A DNA stretch of 64,000 nt from Portulaca oleracea. Lineage: Eukaryota > Streptophyta > Magnoliopsida > Caryophyllales > Portulacaceae. A model generated the notes under the pieces. It was given only the letters and a program-made list of their open reading frames with translations, did not search any database and had not been told where the DNA came from. Made by a program: the position numbers and the translations under genes. The DNA lies in contig CM055877.1 of the NCBI GenBank assembly GCA_029582165.1, positions 6,315,855-6,379,854 of the forward strand, written 5' to 3'. This document shows, piece after piece, positions 22,856 to 34,200 of the stretch (positions within the stretch are counted from its first letter, which is position 1; each line of letters starts with the position of its first letter).

Positions 22856-25006
22856 CCCAAATCTTAAAATACTTAAGACTTGGCTTTCTTTTGTTCCATA
22901 ACTCATATGGGGGTACTAGAATTCCCTTTGAATGGAACTCTATTCAAAATATAACAAGCCGTTAACATAGCTTCACCCCAAAATCCATTGCTTAAACCGG
23001 AGTTAGACAACATAGAATTCATCATTTCTTTTAAAGTTCTATTTTTCCTTTCCGCAACCCCATTTTGTTGTGGTGTATACGGGGCGGTTGTCTCATGAAC
23101 GATGCCCGTTTCTTGGAAAAACTTCGGATCATATATTCCCCTCCCATATCGGATCTTAAAGTTTTAATCAAAGTCTCACATTGAAGTTCACTTCTAGTTT
23201 TGTAAACTCTAAACTTTTCAAGTGTTTCATCTTTAGAACTCAAAAGATAAACTTGACAATATCTAGAATAATCATCAATGAATGTCACATAATACTTCTT
23301 ACCACCTATTGAAGGTGTACTATGAAAATCTCCTAAATCACTATGAATTAAATCAAGCAATTTAGAAGTTCTTTTTACACTTGAGAATGAACATTTAGTG
23401 ATTTTATTAAGCATGCATGTCTTACATTTTTCTATGTCATCATTCAACTTAGGAATCAAATCAAGATTAGACATTTCTTTCAACTTTGAAAAGTTCACAT
23501 GTCCTAATCTAGCATGCCATAGAAAAGACTTATTCAAAATAGACACATGCATATAAGCGGAAATCATGCCATCTTTATTACTTTTCGCATTCAATTTAAA
23601 CATCTCCCCATAAGCATATCCCTTCCCTACAAAAGTCTCACCCTTGGAAAGTACATAATTATCTCCATCATAAACTTGCATAAAACCAAACTTGCTAAGG
23701 AGATAACCGGATACAAGATTCTTACATACTTCCGGAGCTAAATACACATCATTTAAAAGCAAAGATTTACCGGAAGTGAAAACAAGTTCCACTTGCCCAA
23801 TGCCTTCAACTTTGACCGAATGGTTATTGCCCATGTAGAGTTTCACACCATCATCCACCGGTTTGAGACTCTTGAATAAACTCTTGTCAATGCAAACATG
23901 CCTTGACGCACCCGAGTCTATGTACCAATCATTACAACCAATGGATACCATGTTAATATGATCCTTAATCATGGCCACGAAGGAATTAGGCTCCTTCTCC
24001 TTACTCTTGCCCTTAGATGTATCTTTGTTCAAAAGACCATGCTTCTTTTTCCATTGGTAACACTCTTTCTTTGTGTGCCCCGGTTTGCCACATTCCCAAC
24101 AAACTTGCTTGGGCTTTTGAATTCCATTGCTAGATTTGTTGTGGCTCTTGTTCTTATTCTTGTTTCCCTTATTCTCTTGCACCATATGGACCTTAGATTG
24201 CTCTTTGGTACCATCTTGTAGGCGTAACTCCTCTTCAATCCGAAGATGGTTAGCCAAATCTTCAAGAGACATAGCCTCTTTCCAGTGCATGAGAGTCCTT
24301 TTAGTCTCATTCCAAGAAGAAGGTAACTTGTCAATATAATAGAGGATACGATTATAGTTCCATCCATGTTCAAATTGTGTTGCTTGAAGTTACTCAAAAT
24401 ACGTTGAATCTCATGGAATTGGACTAGAATTTTCCTATTATCATCCATTTTAAATTTCATGAATTAACTAACAAGAAAATTCTTACTTGACGCATCTTCC
24501 GATATGTACTTAGCTTCAAGCATCTCCCAAAGCTTCTTTACCGTCTCCACATGTTGATATACATCGAAGAGGGTGTCGCTCATCCCGTTGAGAGTGCATC
24601 CTCTACAAATGTAGTCGTCATTCTCCATCTTGAGCCTTTGCCGAGTAGCCTCCGCATCTTCCACGGGCACCTTGTCTTTTCCTTGATCCTTGCTTCCATC
24701 TACCGTTGAAATCTTGCCGGTTGCATCCTCTTTTGGAGACTCCTCGGTTGTCACCTTCTCGGATGAAGGTTCTTGAATCACCTTGGGAGAAATCTCAATG
24801 TTAAGGACATAGGCAACATTAAGAGTCGTTAGCAAGAAATGCATCTTGCTTTGCCAACACCGGAAATCCACTCCTTCAAAGCGCTCTAGCTTTTGGAAAT
24901 TGCTAGACATATCACGTAGCGAGGCCATTACTAAATAGTTCTTAAGATTGTTGGAGGAAAGGGAGTAAACGGTATATAGAACAATGGAAACTCGCTTAGA
25001 TAACAC
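22852..25006 (-). pseudogene. Ty1/copia gag-protease-integrase remnant
   Basis: Minus-strand polyprotein relic. Gag runs from about 24928 (MASLRDMSS) to a stop near 24464, then continues in shifted frames to about 24290. The 23031-24290 frame has a CCHC zinc knuckle (CWECGKPGHTKKEC), the protease signature WYIDSGAS, the GAG-pre-integrase motif (FLWHARLGHVNFSKL) and the integrase core with HSDLGDF and RSDMGGEY. A frameshift after GGEY near 23120 and another near 22900 precede the end at about 22852, inside the integrase region. RT and RNase H are absent. The multiple breaks show a dead element. Confidence 0.9.
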
Positions 25007-25600
25007 TAAGAGTCGTGGCCTAGTACTCGCTTTCCTTAAGAACTATTTACTATACCGTAAATGTTTAAAGGGATAAAACTTAGCACTTGTAACACTCAAG
25101 AAATAGATTCTCACTTGAATCACTCAAGTATAGCTGCAATCTAGACAAGAATGAGGTTGTGATTAGCTTAGAATGGTGTGTCTCAAATAGCCTAGGATGT
25201 CTCCTATTTATAGGAGAATTCCACCCTCTTAGGATACCCTATTCAAAGGACAATCAAGAGTCTTAATGAAGAGATTATGCCCTTAATATGACCTTGACCA
25301 AGTCAAGTCATATAGCTGTTGCAATCTCAAAATAATCGTGCTTAATAACGATATCAAACACTAATTACACAAAATCATATAGCCGTTAGCATTTAAAACA
25401 ATCCTGGCTTTCAACACGACCCGTGTTGGGTGCAACACGACCCGTGTTGAGCCCAGAAATACTTTCCTTACTCTCTGGAAGACAACACGACCCGTGTTGC
25501 TTCCTGTTTCACTCGTGTTGATCATATTCTTATTATTTCACTTATATATGATCCTTATATTTGATATACTTTATTCTTTAGGCTATATAATTGTCTTATA
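25007..25600 (-). repeat. Probable 5' untranslated/LTR part of the minus-strand copia element
   Basis: It lies directly upstream of the minus-strand gag. A TATA-like CTATAAATAGGAG (complement near 25200-25212) could start transcription toward gag. It contains three copies of the hairpin CAACACGACCCGTGTTG (25412-25428, 25433-25449, 25483-25499) and a half copy near 25510. No primer-binding site could be found, so LTR limits are unknown. Confidence 0.45.
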
Positions 25601-25761
25601 CTCTTGAAATATTTTGAACATTGACTTCATTTTAGCCCATTTATTCATTTAAATAAAAAAATATCGAAATTGGATTAACCCTTTGTCTATATGCATTAAA
25701 GAATCAGTAGATGCTCAAGTCTTATCTCCAAAAAATATTATAGTATCATTTTCATTATTAT

Positions 25762-26532
25762 TGTAGGAACTCAAGAGGGCAGTGAATTTGACAAATAAAC
25801 TCTACACACTAGGTAAGGACGTTAGAGCAAACTTCCTTGGTTTCAAACCAAGGATCAAAACACAGTGTAACTGAAATACATCATTATATATATATATATT
25901 AATCAAAGAACAAGTTACACGTAGAAAACAAAACAAGAAGTAACAGCTTGAAGGCAGTTACTGATAGGTTCACTAACCGAGACTGAAGGTCGTCCTTGAG
26001 TCAGCTACAGATAAGGATCGTCGTAGGAAAAATCCTAACGACGATTTGGAACATGATGGATTACATTGAAGCACAAACTCACAAAGTCTTAGTCCGTCAA
26101 GACTCTGCTACACATCTTCTCACCACCACATTTGGATACACCAAATGCTCACCAAGGTCCTCGGCTATACCTTCACCAGATGCTCACCAAGGTCCTCGGC
26201 TATACCTTCACCAGAGGTCTTTTACTGGCTACCTTCACTTTGGAACCTTTGGCTACACAATCAGAAATCCTCTCAATTTCTTACCCGCCGATTACTTCCA
26301 TGGAATCGCCTAAGTCTTTAATCTTCAAATCTTATATTTATAAGTGTAAACTAGATGTCATCCAGTTAGTAGCCGTTGGTGATTAATTCTTTCCTTCTTC
26401 GTCCTCTGCTCTTCTTTCCAAGCTTGTTGATGATCTACTTTTCTTCTTTTTGAGATTTCTTGATCTTGCAATCTTTTCCTTTCTTCAAGTTGTCTTCCAT
26501 TGAAGATATTGATCCTGGAAGATATATCAACA
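25762..26532 (-). repeat. Solo LTR (minus orientation)
   Basis: 771 bp with matching ends TGTAGGAACTC...ATATCAACA on the plus strand, so TGTTGATAT...CCTACA in the likely reading direction. A TATA-like CTTATAAATATAAG (complement near 26325) supports the minus direction. No PBS or polypurine tract adjoins it and no clear 5-bp target duplication is seen. It contains a perfect 35-bp tandem duplication (26145-26179, 26180-26214). There is no gene here despite short open frames. Confidence 0.5.
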
Positions 26533-26668
26533 ATATCAATTTATTTATAAAGAGATTTGAAGAAAATTATCACTGATTTTGCTAAACAAAATAACTTCCC
26601 TTTTTCATTAAAACCTCGTATAAGCTCCTTCGTGGATATGCAGATAAAGGACCTTGACTCTTTGTCCC

Positions 26669-26688
26669 AACAATTATTATTATTATTA

Positions 26689-26762
<74 letters not shown>
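26669..26762. repeat. (ATT)n microsatellite
   Basis: About 30 copies of ATT/TTA, with one imperfection near 26691. Open frames through it encode only Ile/Asn runs and are not genes. The following 26763-27248 is AT-rich intergenic sequence with a pyrimidine-rich stretch and GAGA repeats (26973-26990); I see no gene in it. Confidence 0.95.
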
Positions 26763-26764
<2 letters not shown>

Positions 26765-27248
26765 GCATGCAATATATAGAATGGTAGATGGTAAGGCATA
26801 AGGTAGAAAACGAGGTGGTTGTTAGGTTATTCTGCCTTATTATCATGTGTCGAGGTTTTGTCCCCCAATTTTTGTCATTTTATCTCAAGTTCTTCCCCTC
26901 TCTCTATACATCCAAACCCTATTTTTTTTCCCATGCATGCATGCTTTTATTTCTGCTTCTCTTACACTGTGAAGAGAGAGAAAGAGAGAGACCCGACACT
27001 GACCCGTACAACCCGATCAACGGCCCTTAATTAGCTGCCAAGCTAGCTCATATACAACTGTACCTACTTAATTTAGTTTGTGCCTTCCCTTTTTTTTTTT
27101 TCTTGGGGTCTTGGACGTATGTTATTACACTTAAACTAGGGTAGATTTTGCTGAAGTTGGTGTACATATATGTGTTAAAAAGTAAGTACACCATATAAGA
27201 TTTTGTTAGACCTAGCTCAGATATCCTTGTGAGACTTTGATACCAGTC

Positions 27249-27903
27249 GTTAGGATCGAGGTAAAAGATAAGGTAAGGCCTAGTATTTGTAGCGGAAGAG
27301 GTAATTATCAGGATGTATAATATTAAGAAGAAATATAAAAAGATTAGTAATTAAGATGGAGAGTATAAAGACACACGATTTACGTGGAAACCCAAATTGG
27401 GAAAAAACCACGGACGGCAACGGAACAACAATCCACTAGTATAAAGGGAGAGATTACAAGAGAGATCCAAAGGGGCTATATAATGAAACGAGATCGAGAA
27501 GGAAAGATCTCAAGGGGTTAATAGCACAACGGGAATATACTGAAGACAAAATAACTCTCTAAAAGGACTCTCACAACCTAGGGATGGACAGAGGTGAATA
27601 ATGCTCCATGTGTGTGTTTTTCATATGCCATGAGTGTATAGGTTGATAACAACCTATATTTATAGTAGAATGAAGGAAAAGAAAACTAGGTTAAATATTA
27701 CAAAAACCTAGAAATAAAAGTGAAGAGCCGTCGCAGACAAAACTAGCACCCGGAGACGCTGGTCGCGCCTAAAATATGGCCACTTCTGTAAGAGACGCTG
27801 GCAGCGCCGGAGTGACGACCTCGAACCGGGACGCTGGCAAGGTCGGCTTCGGGCTGGTAGCATCTAATTCCTTCAAAATAGATTTTGGGCCATAAAACCC
27901 AAC
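27249..27903 (-). repeat. LTR fragment with primer-site-like end (minus orientation)
   Basis: Read on the minus strand, it starts TGTTGGGTTTTATGGCCC (27903 downward) and ends CCTAACGA followed by CTGGTATCAAAG, a variant of the tRNA-Met primer site. A TATA-like CTATAAATATAGG lies near 27655. Words with GACGCTGG recur at about 27756-27835. The internal region beyond 27248 is not recognisable, so this is a 5' LTR stub of a copia-like or TRIM element. Confidence 0.5.
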
Positions 27904-28935
27904 ATATTTAGCATACTATTATTTTCTCAAAATATCTTTCTAGACAATTTTTCCAAAACCGTATACACAAATTTTGGAGTTCCCAAGTTGGAGATGAAGA
28001 ATATTGCATATGAGGACGTCGTATAATGAACTTGTTCACTTTATTATCCAGTCAGCTGCTTGATTACCTTTTTGAAAAGATGTTGCTTTTGTGAAAGAGA
28101 ATTAATATATGCCACTAATGTGTAGCTGTCAAGGGATAGTGTAGTTGCCCCTAACAGTTATGTAATAATCTAGTTATCGCCCTTTACTAGGACTCTTGAA
28201 TAATCCTTGCGGATAGCACAACGTGACCTATTGAGTAATGCAGTAGCTTCATCCATCAAGATGGAAGCAACTCCTAGGTTATAATTGTCAGCTCGCAAAA
28301 AATGACTCCCAACATCATAAAATAAAAATATGGTTATCGCTGGTCAAGATGTAGCCTTGAACTCACCAAAATTAAGCTTCGGGTAATAGAATGAATACAT
28401 GGAGAATTAATGGATTGAGGTTTATGAGGATGGTGATATATAGAACCTAAAATAGTCTGTCACTCGACTTACTATCTTGTGATAGTACGTTACAAAACTT
28501 GTTGAGGGTTAAAAGCTTTTTATTTTGAATATGACCTCGTTCCGTACCTACTTTCTAAATGCTCCATATCAGTCTCTTTAAAATAAAATAAGCGCAGATC
28601 CTAACAAAAAAAAATAGTAACCTAAGTGATAGTTGATCATATATAATAATTTTGGTTACTAAACACACGTACTCTAAGAACAAAGTGCCAATTTTAATTG
28701 AAACAATGAGCAAGAATAAAAATCCAATTAAGCCGGCTACCATGAATAAAATGCGACCCAACATATATAATGCATGTCCCACAAGCACATTTAATTTCGG
28801 CCATCAGATTTAGATTTTAGAATATGCATGGCCGGGCAAAACAACGGGCCGGGTCAGGTCGGTTAGAGCTGATTGAGTGGCTAACTTTACGTAGTTGTGC
28901 AATAATATATATAATTGACCCGACCCAACTGATTC
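27904..28935. other. Intergenic, nothing recognised
   Basis: AT-rich sequence without a supported coding frame, splice pattern or repeat ends. The 77-codon frame at 28555-28788 (minus) is hydrophobic and isolated and I treat it as chance. Confidence 0.6.
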
Positions 28936-29175
28936 AGGTCCTGTTTTTTTATGCGGTATGACGCGGTATGATGTGGTGAAATTGTGGCAGGTTATTGGTA
29001 TGTTGTGGTGGATTTTTTTGTGTATATATATAAGTATTGTATTGATAATTGTGAAAAAGTAATTTGTTATGGGTTGTGGTGAATTGTGGTAGAATGATAT
29101 TTTGTAGCGGGTTGTGGCAAACTGCGGTAGGTTGTGGCACCGCAGTTTGCCAACCGCAGAAAAGAATAGGACCTT
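28936..29175. mobile_element. MITE with GGTCCT termini
   Basis: The ends AGGTCCTGTTTTTTTATGCGG (left) and the complement of AGGTCCTATTCTTTTCTGCGG (right) form imperfect inverted repeats of about 20 bp. The inside is made of TGTGGTA/GCGGTA-type words. The termini resemble the GGCCCTGTT ends of hAT/CACTA-like plant MITEs. I cannot define a target-site duplication. Similar ACCACAA-rich sequence recurs at 33270-33500 and 54510-54600. Confidence 0.45.
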
Positions 29176-29631
29176 AATGGGCGATTGGGCATCACTCTTG
29201 TCAAAGACACCCCACACCAGTGCACCACCCTTCTTGGTGACTTTGTCTCATTTGTAGTTTTATATATAATATATTATTATATATAATGCTAAATTTTATC
29301 AAAGTTACGATGAATTTCTTGTTAAAGTGTAAAATTGTAAATGAATTAATAAATTAATGTGAAATTTATTAAATTATATATATGCGTTTGTGCATGTGTA
29401 AATTAAGGTTAAATTTTATTAAAATTATAGATGAATTTCTTGTTAAAATTGAACTTGTTGTGGGTCATAGCTAGGTAGGTAGTTCAAGTAGTGTTGCAAT
29501 GTTGGCACCTCCTATGTTGTGGACATAAGTGGGAGTTGTTGCAAAGATTGGTGATGGGCTCCAATCAAGCAGCCACCTACAAATCAATGTGAGTCCTTTC
29601 ACATGTTTCGCCCTCGAGCATAAGTCTGTTA

Positions 29632-29848
29632 GAGTATGGGCAATGTGGAACTATTTCATCGAACTCCTGCATTTTCTCTCTCCTCCTATCTCTATTTCTC
29701 TTTTACTTACAACCCATTTTCACAAAAGATGGAATGACGCAGAGATCCATCTCTTGTAAAAATGGATGGTGAGTATGAGAGAAATAAGAGATAGGAGGAG
29801 AGAGAAAATGTAAAAATTACATAGAACAGTTCCACATTACCCATGCTC
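29632..29848. mobile_element. Tourist-like (PIF/Harbinger) foldback MITE
   Basis: 217 bp flanked by TTA on both sides (29629-29631 and 29849-29851), the target duplication of PIF/Harbinger elements. Terminal repeats GAGTATGGGCAATGTGGAAC and GAGCATGGGTAATGTGGAAC continue into arms of about 90-100 bp with CTCTCTCCTCCTATCTC, so almost the entire element folds into one hairpin. Confidence 0.8.
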
Positions 29849-30523
29849 TTAGGAAAAATTTTCAAGAGGTCACTCATTTTCTAGCTAATAGTGCTCCCCA
29901 ACCCCTCCAAGACGGTGAGTATTGGCCACAGTCACCCCACAAATTATCGTGAACCCTTTCAATATGTTTCGTCATTGTTCACACGTTATCTGAAAAACTT
30001 TCAAGGAGTCAATCCACCCATTTTGAAACTAATCTAACTCAAACATATTTAATGTACTTATGAGTTTTCAAAATATGAGATTCCTAAAATGAAACTATAT
30101 ACTAATTAATAATATAAATAATTTTTTTTAACACTTTCTAATCATACATGGGTTGTTACAAGTAAAATACAAGAATGATAACTCCTCCCCATATAATACT
30201 CGATCTCAAATAATCTATTTCGACCATCATTTTTTATTAATATTTTTGTAAAGAGTTAATATAACTATATAAGATTGCAATTTTGTGTGAAGGTTTACCT
30301 TATTATCATTAGTTATTATAAATATGATAGTGCTATGTTTTCATATACCTTCTCCAATCTCCATACCACAATTAATATTTGTCACTCATTTTTTTTTATA
30401 TGTGGTCTCCAATGCACTGTTCTAATTAATAATAAGGTCTGAATAATAATATTGTAGCAAACTTAGTGGTTTATGGCAAGCCTATATATTTTAAGTCAAA
30501 TTTTGTTAAATTATAGCAAATCA
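29849..30523. other. Intergenic, nothing recognised
   Basis: AT-rich spacer upstream of the DOG1-domain gene. No coding frame, transposon ends or RNA gene can be supported. It is followed by an (AT)n microsatellite at about 30524-30610. Confidence 0.6.
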
Positions 30524-30545
30524 AATATATATATATATATGTATA

Positions 30546-30610
<65 letters not shown>
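30524..30610. repeat. (AT)n microsatellite
   Basis: Almost pure TA repeat with two interrupting GTATATAT words near 30541-30557. It abuts the Stowaway-like element at 30611. Confidence 0.95.
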
Positions 30611-30612
<2 letters not shown>

Positions 30613-30867
30613 TCTCCGTTCCATATTAATTGTCGTCTTTGAAAAATATGCAGTCAAATTTTAAAATTTTTGACCGTAAATTTCTCATTATATACAATGA
30701 GTTGCTAAATAAAATTACCACCATTAGATTCGTAACGAAAAATACTATTATAAAAGTATAATATTGCAATTGTTAATAACATATTATGTAAGAAATTATC
30801 AATCAAAGAGTAATATTGAGACCGTAAAAGTCAAAATTATGACAATTAATATAGCACGGAGGGAATA
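30611..30867. mobile_element. Stowaway-like MITE
   Basis: Left end ACTCTCCGTTCCATATTAAT and right end complement ATTCCCTCCGTGCTATATTA match each other and the CTCCCTCCGTTCC ends of plant mariner/Stowaway MITEs, with TA at each side. It lies about 370 bp upstream of the DOG1-domain start codon. Confidence 0.65.
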
Positions 30868-30904
30868 TATATTGAGGTTAATTAGGTAGATAACAATTTA
30901 TCCC

Positions 30905-31065
30905 TACATGCAGACCATGCATGCAATATAAAATTGAGGAAAACTCCCAACTCATCATATTCACCACCAACATAAATATTTAGCAATTTTTTATCAATAA
31001 TTTATGAAAAATATCCATTTTGTTTCCACCTCTAATACATGCAGTCTTACGCTACCTATATATGC
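30905..31065 (+). promoter_or_regulatory. Putative promoter with RY (CATGCA) motifs
   Basis: CATGCAG (30908), CCATGCATGC (about 30915-30924) and CATGCAG (about 31039) are RY elements, the binding site of the B3 seed regulators ABI3, FUS3 and LEC2. TATA-like CTATATATGC lies at about 31054-31063, 175-185 bp before the start codon. RY clustering fits seed expression expected for the DOG1 family; expression itself is inference. Confidence 0.5.
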
Positions 31066-31239
31066 AAACAAAAACCATAAAATCATCCCCCTCTAATTTC
31101 TCTCTCTTTCCTCTACAAGCCCTCACTACTACTCTCCATATATCTCCTCCCACTTTCCCAACTTTATTCACCCAAAAAAATTTTAAAAAAAAAAACTCCC
31201 AAAAAATAAAAAAAAAAAGAGAAAGAAATTAAAATTGAG

Positions 31240-34200
31240 ATGAGGCCAAGTGGATCATCATCAAGCAATGCGACGGCGAACGCCACGTCATCCTCGTCGC
31301 TGCCGGCGTTCGAGCGGTTTCTCGGCGGGTGGCACCACCGGCAGGAGCGGCTGATGTCGGAGATGACGGCGGCGGTGGAGGGGAAGGGCGGAGGACGCGA
31401 CGGCAGAGAGGAGGGGGACAGGGTGCTGATAGCACGTGCGCTGGGACACTTCGAGGAGTTCTACGAGCACAAGTCACGTGCCGCCTACCAAAATGTGCTG
31501 GCGTTCTTTGCGCCCACGTGGACGTCCACCTTCGAGTGTGCCTTCCTTTGGATAACCGGGTTCCAACCCGCCGTCCTCTTCCAACTCGTCTCTGACTCGG
31601 TCCCTGATCTCTCCCCTGACCAAACTCGGGCTCTCACCAGGTATTTTTAATTAAATTCATTGCATTTTTTTAGGGAAAAATTAATTCATTTCATAAATCA
31701 TAAATTACCTTTTTCATGTGTATTTTTTTGTTTCGTATTTGTTGAAATGAAAATTTGAGCAACAGCATGCTCAAAACAACATGCTCTGATTTTTTTTTAT
31801 TTTTTTTTTAACCGGGGTTGCTAAAACAAAATGCTCTGATGTTTCTAGGCAAAAAATATGAATCACAAAATCCCTTCAAAATTATTAAAAGTTTTGGTTT
31901 TTTTTCAAGAGGAGATAGTATTTTATAATGAAGATTTGAAAAGGATCTATACTTGACTACGTTGTTTTCTACTTTAGATATGATATATTACTTTTTTCAT
32001 ATATATTTGGAAAAAAAAATGTTAATAGCATGCATAATTTGTTTTTTTTTTCTCTAGGTCGATCTTACTATGCATGCATGCTCCCTGAAAAAGTTCTTTT
32101 TTTCCCGACCTTTTTTTTTGTGGGTGAACAAAAGTTGTATATTTAAGATTTAAAGGACTTTCTATCAGGAAAAAATGGATTTGAGGGAGTTTAATTATAT
32201 AATCAAGGTATAAGACTTATGTTTATTCCATAAAGAAAAATTGATTTATATTTTACATAAAAAAAATAGACTGTTACATAGAGTGAAGTTCTTTCCATTT
32301 TACTTTGTTCTACTAGGTCTTTGCATGCTTCTTTAAAAAAAAAAACAAAAAAACAAAAGAAATCCCCACTGTATGTTTTTGTGTTGAGGAAAAAGATAAG
32401 ATTTGATATATTTGAATATGTTTCTTTCTACTTGATATGAAATTAGAATGAGGTGTTTCAATTTTTAATGTGCAACTTTTCTGTAAATAAAGTTAATTAT
32501 GAGCATTTTTTAATTTAATTTCATAATTATTTGGGGTTTTTATTAACTCATATGTATTTTATTTATTTTTTTGTATTTTATGAGATCCATTTTTTAATTA
32601 TTATTATGAAGGTCATTCTTCAATTTTTTTCCGTCATGCATCAAACGTTGTTGGGGATTATTTTCACTTATAAACTGAAAGTAATTTTTCAAAGAGCAGT
32701 AAGATAAATTTTGCGTGGAAGATACGTACCACGTCAGATTGGACTAGAAAAGCCTTAATTTGAAATTTTGATTAGTTGTCGATATGATTTTCTCTTTTTT
32801 CTATTTTATCCCGCTCGTAAAGGCTCTGTTCTTTGGATTGGATAAAATGGAGTTTGGATGAATTGAATTGGATTGGATAAATTATGATATTTTTTTTTAG
32901 AATTGTGTGTTTAGAGAGAAAAAATGTTTCGGGGGTGGGATGTAAAAGTTGAATAAATTAAATTTAAATTGGTTTGAGTTATTTATATAAAATATATAGA
33001 AGTAGGCATATATTTATATGTATTGGACTAGTGGTTTAGATTTAATTTGAACTCGTGGGTTAGATTGAGATTTTTTTTTTATAGAATAGATTGAGATTTT
33101 GGATGAATTTAATTTCAGCCTAATAACTAAAATAAAAAAATTATATTAAAAGATGTACCCCATTTGTCATGAAATAAATGTACATTTGTTATTTTGAAAT
33201 GTTCCAAACTGGTGTTGACTTTTCAAAACTAGAAATACAAATTTGCACGTTCTTTTATGTAGTTGACTGGTTGCGATTTCACACCACACTACAACTTTTC
33301 GTATTCCACCACAATCTACCACAACATAACCTACCACAATCTATTTTTTCAATTTTAATTTATCTTTTTATTAAAAGTTAAACTTTTCCCAACCAACCAC
33401 AATTCATTACAACTTTTCCCAACCCTCACAGTCCACCATATTTCTTTTCCACCGTAATGCAGCCAATTACAACCAGCCGTATAATAGAACAGGGCCTTAC
33501 CATATCCAAACAAGTACCCTCATTGTAAATAAAAGAGTGTATAAAGGAGAGGAGTCAAAATTGATATTTTTGAATTCAAAAACCATGGACTTTTCCATTA
33601 AAAAAAATTTATATAAAAAAAAATTATGGGCTTTTATGATATTTTATGCGCTTAAAAGGAGACTTAGTAGTTAAAGTAAACATTTAATTTGGCATGGGGT
33701 AGGTATTAATCCATCTTTATAAATTTTATACTAAGGACTATATTGTTATTATTGTGTTATACTCATTCCATATTAATTGACACTTTAATTAAATTTTGAC
33801 CATTAATTATTCACAAATTACGACGAGTTACAATATGAAATTACCTTCATTGTAACTTTTAATAAGTAGCTTTCTAACGACGGTTTCATATTGTAATTTA
33901 TTGTAACTTGTGAGTAATTAACAGTCAAAATTTTAGTTAAAGTATCAATTAATTTGGAACGGATGGAGTAATTTCGTAATTCAGCAAAATATGTAAAATC
34001 ATACTCTCTTTGCTCTTTATTATATGTCAGTTTAATTTTTATAGTCTCCAAGTCATCACTTTAACCTTTAATTTAGTTCTAACATAGAATATTTAAAAGT
34101 ACTATATGAATATATTTATATAAAGAGTACTACCTTCATTCTTTTTTATCTATCATTTATGATTTTCAGTGTCAATCTTTAATCAATAATTTCTAATATA

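Noticed and set aside
26541..26846. ORFs running through the (ATT)n repeat
   Set aside because: Poly-Ile/Asn translation of a microsatellite.
31229..31477. Minus-strand ORF opposite DOG1-domain exon 1
   Set aside because: Pro/Arg-rich shadow of the GC-rich coding exon.
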